A stretch of DNA of 64,000 bases, from the NCBI GenBank assembly GCA_023634235.1, contig JAMKCF010000008.1, positions 20,330,500 through 20,394,499 on the forward strand. The letters are read 5' to 3'. The DNA is from Pisaster brevispinus. Lineage: Eukaryota; Echinodermata; Asteroidea; Forcipulatida; Asteriidae. This document shows, one piece after another, positions 32,064 through 42,540 of the stretch (positions are counted from its first letter, which is position 1; each line of letters begins with the position of its first letter). The notes below the pieces were generated by a model, which searched no databases, was not told the DNA's origin, and worked only from the letters and a program-made list of their open reading frames with translations. Position numbers and translations under genes: made by a program.

Positions 32064-32259
32064 GCAGAGCAGCAAGGGATGAAAGTGAACCAGCAGCATC
32101 TCGCCTTGGCTTTACAAGAGCACAGTGGGTTGCCCATAACCAGCCTGTCACAATACGCATTCCTGACACGCCTCTTACCCCGTATGACAAGGTGGTCAAA
32201 CATCAACATCACGGAGGCTATACCCACATACCACGATGCACGCCTTTCAGGGTTACCAG
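32064..32259 (+). CDS. candidate internal exon, product unknown
   Basis: Preceded by TGTGGTTTGTAG (32063) and followed by TACCAG/GTGAGC, a strong donor at 32260. One frame is open for 64 codons with two bases of a split codon at each end. The peptide includes ASRLGFTRAQWVAHNQPVTI, RIPDTPLTPYDKVVKHQHHG and GYTHIPRCTPFRVT. Its base composition is more GC- and CpG-rich than its flanks, which are MITE remnants upstream and unique sequence downstream. A second plus frame and a minus frame are also open over much of it, so the frame choice rests on composition. The acceptor tract is weak; alternative AG sites lie at 32067, 32069 and 32072. Family not recognised. Its phase does not fit directly onto the 23450-23606 exon. 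Confidence 0.35.
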
Positions 32260-33238
32260 GTGAGCTGTAATTAGGAGGAGCAAGAGGGGGGTCTCCAGGG
32301 GCGCACAGTTTTGTCTTGGTGTTCTATTCCAATTAATGTTTATCCATTGAAGGCTAGGCTGCCAGGGTGCCTGTAGGCGGGGCCAGAGTTGCGCTATTTT
32401 GCCTTGATGAAGAGATGTGGTTTCTTCATGGATTCCTCTGCCCTATTTATTCAAGTATCAAGCAAATCGTCTATGGTGAAGCTGCCTTCTTGATTTTATG
32501 TAAATGTAAAAGTCATTGAGATAACACAAAAATGAGGTAACCATCAATTAATTAGGCTGGATCCAACAAGCTCTTTTCCCCCCATCTCCTCTCCTTGTTG
32601 TTCGTCAAGCAGGTTGAATTTAGAGTATTGGATCAATAGTTATCATATTCAAAAACAGTTCTTGTGTACGTGTAGCGCTTTTTGCAAAAAGTCTGTATGT
32701 GCTCCTGGAGGTAAACAGAAGAGTCGTTAGTTTATGTTTTAATTGTTGTAATTTGTAACTGTGAGACCGATGCTGTGGCTAAGAATATTCCAGATGAACA
32801 CAATGATATTGCTGTTCCCATTTTACTGCAATGTCACTGTAAAGATTAGTCTTTTTCCCCCAATATGCCACTACTCAAAAGCGACAAACCGTATTTAAAT
32901 CATTTAAACTTTGACATTTCACAGCGAATTTCTAAAGTAACTTTGTTAACTATGATCCTATGACATCGTTCTTTTACTTGGTTTTGCCCTGCGAATTTGG
33001 AAGCTTAAGAGAAAGCTTGTGTTTTGTCAATTTGGTAAAATCCTGTCTCCGCCTGTGGGATTAATATGCGACAGATTTCTAATTAGGCGGCAACATGTGT
33101 TGCACCTCCAGCCTTTGAATTCTAAACCTAAATATCCCCGACACCAACACCAGGTAGAGGAATGCGGGTCATCGGCTGCTCAGTCTTTGCCTTACAGTCC
33201 TCTCCAATTGAGTAGGGTTAGACATGATCGTACTCCTT

Positions 33239-33276
<38 letters not shown>

Positions 33277-33831
33277 AGAAAGAGAAAGATTCATGCTCTA
33301 GAGGGCACGCATTCCTCTAGATGGTTGGAGCCAAGTGCATGTCTCGCAGGGATTGGGAAGGCCTCATTCTCCAGACCGGTAAACGGTAAATGTGTCACGA
33401 ACCATAAGAGCTCAACTAGGCTCCCTGTGTGATAGTATGCTTGGGTGTAGTCGTGTAATGTAGGCCTAGATATTGGTTTTCAAAACTCACACCCTCCCAG
33501 CGTCAGCAGGACGGACGTCTTGCAATGCTGGGAGGAAACACCTCTCGGAATTGCTTGGATACTTGACACATGAAACTTGATAAAAACGACCAATAAAACT
33601 TGTTTGCTTTTCGGCCAGTGGGGACTTCTTTGGGTTTTTTCCTGTAAAATCCGGACATACCTTTTTGTCAACCAGCTGTGATTCAGGCCATCCTCTGCCC
33701 ATTCGGATATGGAATTACTCTATCATTTAGCCATTGGATTACTTACACAGTCCATAGAGTGTGGGAGCCACATAATTGGGTTTTCTTATTTCAGTGGGAT
33801 GGAATAAAATGATCAGCTGGTAAAAGTATCT
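32260..33831. other. no gene supported; (GA)n at 33241-33272
   Basis: A plus frame of 137 codons (33019-33432) is inflated by the GA repeat. On the minus strand the same repeat gives a TC tract ending GAAG, with a donor ACT/GTAAGG 40 bases on, but such a small interval is not persuasive. Confidence 0.4.
33241..33272. repeat. (GA)n microsatellite
   Basis: About 15 GA dinucleotides, followed by a GAAAGAAAGAGAAAG extension. Confidence 0.94.
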
Positions 33832-34142
33832 CTATACTAGCATCATTATCCTATGGTAAAACTTTCTACTAATGTTGAGTTTGACTTGAGGACAATTAAA
33901 CTCTAGGGCTGGTTGTTTCACTTGTTGTGGAAAGAGCAAAAGTAAACTGAAGAGGAAATCTTGCCGAAAATATGTTTCCAACTGTGACTTTTCAATGTTA
34001 GATAACTGGCCCCTGAAACCCAGCACCACTTGATTGGCTTTATGAAACCAGTATAGTGAGAGTGGTCTGACAGATGCGTCTCGTCTTGAATGCCAAGGAG
34101 TTGTCTGTCTCCTCCTTCTTCTTCTGACAGACACCATCTTGT
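33832..34142 (-). CDS. candidate terminal exon, product unknown
   Basis: On the minus strand an excellent pyrimidine tract (CTCCCTCTCTCCTCTCTCTT then GCCAG) ends at 34143. From 34142 a frame is open for 103 codons to a TAG at 33832-33834. It begins KMVSVRRRRRRQTTPWHSRR and contains SLYWFHKANQVVLGFRGQLS and SNIEKSQLETYFRQDFLF. The poly-Arg comes from an AGA/AGG-rich stretch. No internal donor of quality and no clear minus-strand AATAAA nearby were found. By chance alone a few frames this long are expected in 64 kb, so the acceptor is the main support. Not recognised. Confidence 0.25.
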
Positions 34143-35287
34143 CTGGCAAGAGAGAGGAGAGAGGGAGTTTTTTCTACTCCTTGTGAAACTGGTCCTCCCC
34201 CTGGGGTTATTGACACTGATACCCTGGTGTCATGCTGACCAACATTGTAATACTCGCTGACCCCTCGTGACCTTGCCAGACAGTTTTGTTGATCAACTGG
34301 TTGCCTGTACTAATATTACCAAAACTCTGGATACATAAAAAAAAAAAACGTTGTTGTAAAAACAGACCATTTTGGATTGTTGTTTAAACTTGATGGGCGG
34401 CCCCCATCACATAATGACATTGTCTTGGGTAGATAATATGACACGAAGTATAAACAATCCCTCTCGTTGAGACTGCAGGATATTTCAACTAAGGACAGAT
34501 TCCATCGCAATTCCTAACATCTATACCGCTATTTTGGGTGGTTCGCTCCGGCTGTCCAGAGAGCTTCCCCGCTGAGGTCAGTGCCGGTAGGCCAGGGCCG
34601 CCTTCTGGTTAGAATTCCCCAACAAATGTGTTAATTGGGGATCGGTCCAAAAACCTACCAGGGGACCCCGTAGTGGTTTCATGTACTCATTACCAAAACC
34701 CCTGCCGTCTTTCTATCCCTGCTCAAGTCCAGAAGCCATCTGCGCACTGACACCTCCGTTTATTTTTTCGTTACAGTTGTCAAGAGTGTTAAGTAAATTT
34801 GATTTTCGTTTGATTGGTTCTTAGTAGGATTTGATAACCATTTTTTATTTATTTTTTTTTCAAAGACAGCGCCACCCACTGGTTGGCAAAACGTTGAAAA
34901 CTGAGACTGCCGTGGAAACCCAAGTAGAGATTTCTGTTTTGTGTCGTTACAAAATCTTTGGGGTTACTGCCAGTCATATCCCGTACATTAAGTGTGTTCT
35001 TAAGACGATGCTTATGGTTGTTTAACAATAGTGCACTCTCCATGGTTTTTGTGTAATAATGGGTCGCAGTGCATTAACCTTGGTTCAGTGATATTCACTG
35101 ACACCTGGTCATTCTATAATGTAGCAGCAATTGAACTTAAGGTAGACACACCCACCAGATAATACCATTACTTTAGTTGATGATGGATCAAATTAAATGA
35201 CTCTCCACTCTAAGAGTTGAATCAATTGATACACGATAGATTTGTTTCAATGCTGAAGTTGGAAAGTGTTGAAGTACAGTATTTTTG
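34143..35287. other. no gene seen
   Basis: Overlapping 64-codon frames on both strands at 34831-35043 cancel as evidence. Contains AG-rich and T-rich stretches only. Confidence 0.4.
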
Positions 35288-35400
35288 GCGCAATGTGGTC
35301 AAGCGTTTAAGAGCACCAGACTCAAGCTTTGGTGTTTCTGTTCAGCAGAGTGTGGGTTCGAGTCCCGGTCTTGACACTTGTGTCCATCACACACACAAAT
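35288..35400 (+). mobile_element. SINE type 2, Leu/Ser tRNA-like (copy 2)
   Basis: GTGGTCAAGCGTTTAAGAGC, CACCAGACTCAAGCTTTGG and B box GGGTTCGAGTCCCGG align with the copy at 16107. The tail is shorter. Confidence 0.82.
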
Positions 35401-35544
35401 TAAAACCTTTTGAAAAACTGATAATATGATGGATGCAAAGTGGTCACACACTTCATTGTGTTTCATTATCTATTGTTTTGTTTCAAGAATGAAACAATGT
35501 TGTTGGAAAAGGTGTTCATTCTTGTAAACAGCCACCATTCTATA

Positions 35545-35620
35545 CTATTAGTAAGTACTGAGTAAAGAGTGCTTTACACACATCAGTGTACGAACCAAAT
35601 AATATTCTTTATCCCGATGC
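35545..35620 (+). mobile_element. SINE type 4 tail fragment
   Basis: AGTACTGAGTAAAGAGTGCT, TTACACACATCAGTGTA and AACCAAATAATAT match the tail of the fuller copy just downstream (35810-35870). Confidence 0.65.
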
Positions 35621-35697
35621 AAATTCAACATCTATTAAATTGTTGTATAGTACCTGCTGCTAAAACATAGGATTCAAACTGCCTCTAGCTACCACCA

Positions 35698-35880
35698 GGC
35701 AATCTCGGTGGTCTAGTGGTAAGACATCTGCTCTAGAATGGCAAATGTCGTGAGTTCAAATCCCACCCGAGTAATATGACTGTGGATTGTTTTCACAGAA
35801 CTCGGGAAAGTACTGAGTATACAGTGCTTTTCACACATCAGTGTATTGGTTTAACCAAATAATATCAGTGTGAAGAACTA
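35698..35880 (+). mobile_element. SINE type 4, tRNA-like, near full length
   Basis: TGGTCTAGTGGTAAGACATC is a clear A box with a paired D-arm (GTCT/AGAC), GAGTTCAAATCCCACCCGAG contains the B box, and five of seven acceptor pairs form. The anticodon arm is poor. A tail GGGAAAGTACTGAGTATAC..CACACATCAGTGTATTGG follows. Best read as a SINE; a degraded tRNA pseudogene is the alternative. Confidence 0.82.
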
Positions 35881-36987
35881 ATAAACTTCAGGTGAGGTTT
35901 GCGGCCATGTGTAAAATCTTTTTTGAGAAGTGGTGGTTCTGCGAAGAACCGGTGGTTTCTTATAAACTTCATCAGTCACAGGGCATATAGTGCAATGTTA
36001 ATGAACACTATTACCTCTGTGACAAAGATGTAGTCGACAGAAGGACCATGGGGCAAATAAGGACATCCTCGGTTTGATGTTATTGCACAAAACCAGTGGG
36101 TGACATTGTCACAAAACATGTATGTTCAAACATGGGGAGAACAAAGAGACGTCCTCGATTTAGTGGGTAAACAAATGTGCCTGTGTTTGTATGGGGGGAG
36201 GGGGGTGGGGAGTTTGTTCAATTTGGTAATACCACTTCATGGCATGTCTAATTTTTTTTTTTTTGAGATGCTAGTTATGTGGCAGCAAGTATACCAGTTC
36301 TTCAAATGCTCTTTCAGGGTGGGCTTGTTTTCAGGTGCTCTGGATTGACTATGTCAGTCCACTTCCACATGGTGTCTCCAAGAGTCTCCCATATTTTAAT
36401 ATCCATATCTGGATACAGAAAAGAAAGCTGCCGTTTGGCTTGAGTTAGTTTGGGAGGGTTACCTTGAGGTGTGCAGTTTGGGGATCGGGTGTATTTGGTG
36501 TGATGACCTGTGGTTAAGTTCATGACGAGCCCAAACTTTCAGTCAACGGATTTGTGCACGCACCTGTATTCTTGTTAATTACTCCTATGCACGCACACAC
36601 ACTCGGCCACTTGGCCATATATTTGTCCCATGAGTCAATTTGGTTTTGCTAATTGGCTGGCTTAAAAGCTTATGTCCAAGGAAGTGCAATCGCTGAGAAT
36701 AAGACGATCTGGTGGACAGTGTTTCCATATAGCTGTCAGTTCTGTTTCCGCGTGTTAACCACTGCGGCGAAGAGTTTCTGCAAGACCATCGAAGCAGTGA
36801 TGTCCTCAATATACCCAAAACGTTGTGCCTTGTCCAGGCAGTAAGAACCTATACAGGGTGTCTGCAAATCCATGCAGAGGAGAAACATCTTCAAAGATTG
36901 ATTACCCCCCCCCCCCCCCCCCCGATTACCTAATTAAGTGGGTAACAACAGAAAACCGAGTGGTAATGAAGACAATCCTGTCGTTAA
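35881..36987. other. no gene seen; C19 run
   Basis: A 19-base C run at 36905-36923 and a weak internal duplication (GGACATCCTCGGTTT at 36060, GACGTCCTCGATTT at 36148). Short frames on both strands at 36585-36844 are not supported. Confidence 0.4.
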
Positions 36988-37150
36988 AAAAATAGGGAGA
37001 CCCCCTAACATTAGGGCTAAATATTTCAGTTGGTAGAGTGCCGGCACATTGAAGATTGCAAGTTCAAATCCCGCTCTAGTCAACTTTTCTTTGTTTAACC
37101 TAAAATTGTTTGATAATTTACTCAGTCAGTTTACCTTGTGGTTTATAACT
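36988..37150 (+). mobile_element. SINE type 1, copy 2 (short head)
   Basis: AATAGGGAGACC, AGTTGGTAGAGTGCCGGC, a B box in GCAAGTTCAAATCCCGC and CAGTCAGTTTACCTTGTGG. It matches the next copy in order. Confidence 0.82.
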
Positions 37151-37230
37151 TGATATTTGAAATAAAATGTCACATCCCCTTAAGGTGATCCCTCTTCTGC
37201 TGCTTCTCAGGTTGTATCCTAAACTTAGGT

Positions 37231-37475
37231 GTGATACTTGGCTGTATGGCAGTTACAGGTTGAATGGCTTCCAACTGGCACTCCGGACAAAGATGTTGAC
37301 AAAATAAGGAGACCACCAACATTAGGGCTAGATAACTCAGTTAGTAGAGCCGCCGCATGTTATTCCAGAGGTCTCAGGTTCAAGTCCTACTCTAGTCAAT
37401 TTTTCTTTGTTCAACTCCAAATTATTAACAATTTACCCAGTCAGTTTACCTTGTGGTTTATTACTTGATAAATGA
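37231..37475 (+). mobile_element. SINE type 1, copy 3 (full head)
   Basis: Head TGGCAGTTACAGGTTGAATG, then AATAAGGAGACCACCAAC, AGTTAGTAGAGCCGCC, B box CAGGTTCAAGTCC and tail CAGTCAGTTTACCTTGTGG. Only about 80 bp separate it from copy 2. Confidence 0.85.
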
Positions 37476-38397
37476 AAGAAGTTACATGTAAGAGAATCTT
37501 AAATGATGTGTGTAGAAGTTGGGAATGTCAGGTTAGGGTGTTGATTGGTTATTTTTTTTATTTATTTTTTTTTTCACTTTTCAAAAGTCCTTTTCATTTT
37601 GTGGCGGGGGCAAGGCTGGCAAGAAGAGGGCCTCATTCTCGATAAGAGTCAATCTTTGTTAGGGTGACAAGGAGAATGTGAGCCTAACTCACCAGCACGC
37701 TGACTTTTTCTCAGAAAAAGGTCAGATGGGGTCAAAGCTCTGCTCAAGGTCAGCCCATAAAATATTGAGCCCCTACTAATTAATTAGTGACCCCCATGCA
37801 TCAGATGGTCAAACTCCCACAGATCTTGATAATATCTTGATTGGTCACTATACCAATTCGGATCCATAGACTTGATATCAAGTCATTGCTTGTCATAACT
37901 CCCATAATTTCCTTCATAGAGTAGTGTACATGCCTGTTACTGGGATTACTGAGACTTGAGTACAAGTCTATGATTCTAGAACACTGTTCAACCCCCTAAG
38001 CCTCAGATCTGCCTAACTGTACCAGTAGAAGCCAGTATCCACTCATGAAATGTATGTACCCAAAATGCCTAACTCCTCCATGCTTGTACTACATCACTGT
38101 AGAGCCACAGATGAGTGGAATGTGCCTAACCCATGTGTTACACTCAACAGTCGTCATTTTGGTTTTCCAATGACAAGGTTGATATGCTTCAATATCTTAA
38201 CAATTCCAGCAACAATTAAAACAAATTTGACAGTTTCTCCGAGTCCACCATTTTGGCTTTCTCCATGGAACTCCTTCGTCAGAATTTAGAGTTGAGCCTC
38301 AAACCTGCACTTTGTAAAGTTATTTTGTGAGTTAAAAAAAAAAAATTCAGGCCATTGTTCTGAAGCTACATGTTTCAATATTTCGGTTTCCTATCTG
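37476..38397. other. no gene seen
   Basis: T-rich stretch near 37550-37580; otherwise unique sequence with a 79-codon plus frame lacking splice support. Confidence 0.4.
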
Positions 38398-38575
38398 GAC
38401 CCAATTCCATGGAGCTGCTTAGCACAAAGTAGTGCTCAGCAGAAAATGAGCAGGATGCCAGTCACAGATAGCACATTTGACGTAGTATTTTCACTGCTTA
38501 TCGTTTTCTGGTAAGCATAATTTTATAAGTGCTAAGCTACTTTTTGTGTCTTAGCCACTGTATGAAATAAGCCTA
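38395..38575. mobile_element. palindromic MITE family 1, diverged copy
   Basis: CTG then GACCCAATTCCATGGAGC at the left, CACTGTATGAAATAAGCC at the right, with GCTTAGCAC and GTGCTAAGC inside. The right flank no longer reads CTG. Confidence 0.8.
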
Positions 38576-38799
38576 TAGTTTGGGTCAGCTGTTTCTTTTT
38601 ATATTTGATATTAATAAGGCTTGAAACCATTTTTTAGTTTATTGTCATTTCAAACTTTTTGGACAAAGTTTTGCATTGTTATCCATGGGCACCTTTGGTG
38701 AAACAATTGCTTCAATGATCCGTGTCACAATGTCCAATAATTAATAAAACATTAAATAAACATATAACTTTATAAGTAAAAGCTGACACTATCAATACG

Positions 38800-38985
38800 G
38801 GCATCATATTCTTCCCACTTAAGTCTGATTTCCGGGGGTTTTTTTGCCCTAAAAGAAATTCAGCAAAATTGTTATTAAATAGCCTGAAGATCATATTAAA
38901 GCCTTTTTACATGTAGGTCAGCCCTTGTACTCAATAAAGTTGTCCTACTTTTCCCCAAGAACCAAATAAAATGTCTGTTAATAAC
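38800..38985 (+). repeat. dispersed repeat, family D (copy 2)
   Basis: Aligns in order with 3041-3215: ATATTCTTCCCAC, GTCTGATTTCCGG, ATTAAATAGC, CCTACTTTTCCCCAAG and ACCAAATAAAATG. Confidence 0.6.
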
Positions 38986-39129
38986 GTTATCCAAACACAT
39001 GATTAAAAAAAAATCTTATTTTAATGTGTTTTTTTAAAGATAAATTGAGTAGAGTTCTTAGTGGATCTCGTTCCTTCATTAGTGTCAACTCATGGACACT
39101 TCTTCCTGTTTAATATAAATTTTACAATA

Positions 39130-39840
39130 TCTGCCACCGAACGTTATGAAAATATCCTTCATCGTAAAGATTTCTAATTGACAGTTCTCTCGGTGGATGT
39201 TTTGATAGCGATTAATCTGACAGTTTTCCCTCAGCTTTAAGTTATCTCCCAATCCAATACCATTGATTTCACATCCAGTTCAATGTCAGCCCGCACAGCC
39301 TGGCCGTGCGCTACCGCACCGATTATTAGAGCAACAATAATTTGATATTGTGTTAATCGTGAAGGTTTTCCATTGTGCCTGACATGGGAGGAGTGTGTAA
39401 AAATGGCTCCATCCCTGCCTGAATTGACTGATGAATTAATAGCCGGGGCCGTGTTTGTCTTCTCTTAGTCCCCACCGTTCTTCACACGACACCACATTTT
39501 GATTAGCGCTCTCTCCGCAGACCCTCGACGATGTTTAACCCAAACCGCTGCATCTAAAATGGAAAGCTTTTAAATCGATCGGGCAATAAAGTCTGGCCGC
39601 CCAATCAAAGCCAATCCTAATTGTTGCTCCAGTGCCCAAAACACACCAATCAATGCAACTGCTGGGCTCATGTAGCCAATTTGCTTCTGGATTTTCATTA
39701 AGAGGTTGGAATAATTGTAGACATGGATGTGGACATAGATGAGACGGGATTGAGTTAGTGTTTGCTGGCTTTGCTTCTGCTGATGGGCAAACGGCCATGA
39801 CCGTGCATGCATTGCCTGCTAAAACACTACTCAAACACAT
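39130..39840. promoter_or_regulatory. long repeat-free block, putative enhancer cluster
   Basis: About 700 bp of complex unique sequence without microsatellite, MITE or SINE material. It contains GCGATTAATCTGACAG (homeodomain plus TALE-like TGACAG), ACCGATTATTAGAGC, AACAATAATTTG, GATGAATTAATAGCC, TTTGATTAGCGC, ATCGATCGG and CCAATCAAAGCC (TCF/LEF-like). Two overlapping minus frames of 80-101 codons (39535-39840) have no splice signals. Regulatory role is inferred from motif density and the absence of repeats. Confidence 0.3.
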
Positions 39841-40343
39841 TGTATTGCAACAGATCTCATGGCTTTGTGGAGATAATGCATTTGGTTGTGTGTGTTTGTA
39901 CTAAAATCAAGAGGCTGGTTGTGTTTGATTTAGGTGGTTATGTATAACCAGCATAGGCATAAAATCATGCTTGACTTCCCTTACGTCTGCTGCAAAAATA
40001 CCATGAAGTAGTGCTCTTGAAAAAAAAAAACGAAAGGTGGTACACAATGTTTTTCAGCAATGCATTAGACAAAACAAATTTAAAGTCTTGTTTTTAATTA
40101 CTATATCTATAACACTATGTGTCAAACTTGTACATGTTTTTTTTTCTTCTGTTGGTGCTCTCACACCCCAAGATTGAAGACCTTTTTTGGGGGGAAATAA
40201 AACTAGACGCCGCTCTATCAATTTGTTCACATTTCCTAGTAGCAGCCAGGTAGTCTCATTTTCTCATATAGGTTCACTTAAGTCACTTGTATATGAGTTG
40301 TTTGGCTGCAGCAAGTGACGGAATACACTAAGCCCACAGCTCT
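39841..40343. other. no feature seen
   Basis: AT-rich unique sequence with A and T runs. Confidence 0.4.
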
Positions 40344-40426
40344 GGTACCCAGGCATGCAACTCTTCCGCGTTTCCGCGGATTTCCGCGTTTTTTTTAAAT
40401 GATCAGCGCTAAAAAAAAAAAAATCG

Positions 40427-40461
<35 letters not shown>

Positions 40462-40704
40462 GGGCGATTTTTTTTTAAAAACCTTATATATGCTTGGCAA
40501 CAACAATGTACAACCACAATAATGTGAAATAAGCCTAGTACGTGCTAAGAATGCACCTAAGAGCATAATAAACCTCAAAATTTTCTAGGGTACCATTGTG
40601 GATCTCATGTCCCTTGGCGTTTTGGCTGCCTCGCTCCGCGCTTGCGTTGTGCCTTTGAAAATTTCCTCTTTTTTTTTCATCGGGCAGTTGCATGCCTGGG
40701 TACC
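40344..40704. mobile_element. foldback element with perfect 19-bp terminal inverted repeats
   Basis: GGTACCCAGGCATGCAACT at 40344-40362 is the exact reverse complement of 40686-40704. Inside the left arm is TTCCGCGTTTCCGCGGATTT, then long A and T runs (40411-40477), then GCCTCGCTCCGCGCTTGCG. No coding capacity. 361 bp. Confidence 0.87.
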
Positions 40705-41075
40705 TTATGCTATCACTCCTGGTAAGGCCACCATTAACCCCTCAACCTTATGTCTTGCCTTTCCCCTTTTTTTCTTCTTCTTCATTTTTGATAAAAACTT
40801 GACGTCAGATTTCTGCGTTGTGCCATCCGTCAAAGATCAGCCAAGCACAGTGACAAGATAACAGTGAGTACAGATGTCTAAATGAGATATGATCACTCTC
40901 GGAGGTAAATCCAAATAGCATGATCTGAGAGAGAACAACAACATATGTGCTCAGGGAAATTTGACTCGGCTTATATCCACAGATCTTTGACAAAATGTTC
41001 CACCCCCAGCGTATACGCTGCTGGCCTTGATAGTTGACATAAATAGCTAAGCTAAAAGGTTGATCTTGCTGCTGT

Positions 41076-41079
<4 letters not shown>

Positions 41080-41106
<27 letters not shown>
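41080..41106. repeat. (TG)n microsatellite
   Basis: About 13 TG dinucleotides. Confidence 0.93.
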
Positions 41107-41129
41107 ACATGACTTTTGATCGTAAACTC

Positions 41130-41300
41130 ACTCACAGTCAGGCTTAATTAAATCCGTCAAAAATACAAATGAAAAACGTGTTTTCACCGGAGAGGCAGCG
41201 GCCCGTGTAATTCCCCCTGATCCTAATCGTTGTGAGCTATATATAAAGTACAGTGGCCTTTGGAATTTCTTCAGGATTAGTTTTAATTAAAGATCTGATA
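41130..41300. promoter_or_regulatory. repeat-free block, putative conserved non-coding DNA
   Basis: Contains GGCTTAATTAAATCCGTC, CCTGATCCTAATCG, GAGCTATATATAAAGTAC and TTAGTTTTAATTAAAGATC. A TATATAAA string could be a core promoter element, but no transcript start is supported. Confidence 0.22.
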
Positions 41301-41702
41301 GCTTGTCTTCTCTATAACCCCTGCCCCCCCCCCCCTCCCCTTCAGCTAAAGCAGTAAAGAAAACTGGAAGGGAGAGTAAATTTCTGATTGGGGTTGTCAT
41401 TTTTTTTCTTTTTTTTTTCATTCAACTACCATGTGGTTCTAAGACAACAAGTATGTTCTTATATGCAGGTATGTCTGCCACATTTTTTTAAACAAACATT
41501 TCTCTGCAAAGCTAAAGCAATCTAGTTTTGTAATCTGACAATAATGTTTTTGTTTTTTTCATTGTGCAGAACTTATTTCATTCATTGGTGGACTGTTGCT
41601 TTTCTCCCCTTCTGTTTCCCCCTACCCTGTCATTGTCGGTATAAGTTTGATCATTTCCTTGTCCATGGTTGATGATGATCAAACAACTAATTAATGTTTG
41701 AT

Positions 41703-41847
41703 CAGGGGTGGATTTCACAAAGAGTTAAGACTAGTCTTATCTCGAGTTAGGACGAGTTACTCCTCCTAACTTAGGACTAGCCTTAAGTTTTTAATAACTC
41801 CTAGGACTAGTCCTAAGTTAGGACTATCTTTGTGAAATCGACCCCAG
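41703..41847. mobile_element. palindromic MITE family 2 with CAG duplication
   Basis: The element at 41706-41844 (139 bp) begins GGGTGGATTTCACAAAGA and ends TCTTTGTGAAATCGACCC (one mismatch between arms), with repeated GACTAGTC and TTAGGAC motifs inside. CAG flanks both sides (41703-41705, 41845-41847). Confidence 0.9.
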
Positions 41848-42024
41848 GTCATTTAGACTATTAGTGTGGTCATTACAACATGCTCAAAAGCCATGTCAGT
41901 CTATGTAGATGTTGTAATATCCTTGGAGACTACGAGCACCTTGGTACAATGTTATACATTTCTGGCAATCACTGTAGCTCACAAGCCTGAGGAAACATGT
42001 GAACAAGGGTGCTTGCTATGTGAA

Positions 42025-42235
42025 CCAGAAACACTGGGGTTAACCCCCTACTCTTCCAGGATAAGTGTTCTGGGTTCATTTGAGTGCACTACCAATCCTA
42101 GTACACGGGACCTACAGCTTAATGTCCCATCCGAAGGCCAAAGCAATTTCGGTAAACTATGTTGTTCAAGGACACAAAAGTGCTGACCGGGTGTTGAACC
42201 CACACTCTGCTGATCATAAACATCAATCAGCCCAT
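42025..42235 (-). mobile_element. SINE type 2, Leu/Ser tRNA-like (copy 3, reverse)
   Basis: On the minus strand CAGCAGAGTGTGGGTTCAAC carries a decayed B box, followed by the tail TTTGTGTCCTTGAACAAC and TAGGTCCCGTGTACTAGG as in the 16.1-kb copy. A 106-codon plus frame here is a by-product. Confidence 0.8.
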
Positions 42236-42244
42236 GACAAGCTG

Positions 42245-42385
42245 TTAATTTAGTTTATTTCAAAGCTGATAATAAAAACCAAGGGACCCACGAAAGTGGC
42301 TAGCCCAAATCCGCACACAAGTCTCCAGGTCTGAGGTGGGAATCGAACCAAGGTCCACAGAGGTGAAAGGCAGGGAAAGATAAAA
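42245..42385 (-). mobile_element. SINE type 3, tRNA-like (reverse copy)
   Basis: On the minus strand CTTTCACCTCTGTGGACC then TTGGTTCGATTCCCACC matches the variable arm and B box of the 27-kb copy (CTTTTCACCTCTGTGGACC, TGTTCGAATCCCACC). Confidence 0.75.
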
Positions 42386-42540
42386 CTATTAAAACCAACC
42401 AGATCCCCATGGATGTCTGAAAGCGTAGATAATTAGAATGAAATCAACTCACTTTTCAGGAAGCTAATCAACCCTTTAAATCAACCACTTGATTATTTTA
42501 TGTTTTCCTGTTAATCAATATACCTATATTTAAAAAAATC

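Noticed and set aside
31829..32227. 132-codon minus-strand open frame
   Set aside because: Spans MITE remnants and is antisense to the better plus-strand exon candidate.
33196..33235. 40-bp minus-strand microexon between a TC tract and GTAAGG
   Set aside because: The TC tract is a microsatellite and the interval is too short; two frames are open by chance.
33019..33432. 137-codon plus-strand open frame with Arg-Glu repeat
   Set aside because: Extended by the GA microsatellite, which lacks stops in every frame. Flanking content is not protein-like, and a possible internal donor lies before the repeat.
35698..35775. Functional tRNA gene
   Set aside because: A and B boxes and D-arm are good, but the acceptor has mismatches at positions 1-2 and the anticodon stem does not pair; followed by a SINE tail.
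41227..41250. Core promoter with TATA box (CTATATATAAAG)
   Set aside because: No transcript start, downstream exon or start codon context supports it; AT-rich strings are frequent here.
41866..42186. 106-codon plus-strand open frame
   Set aside because: Lies largely within a reverse SINE type 2 copy.
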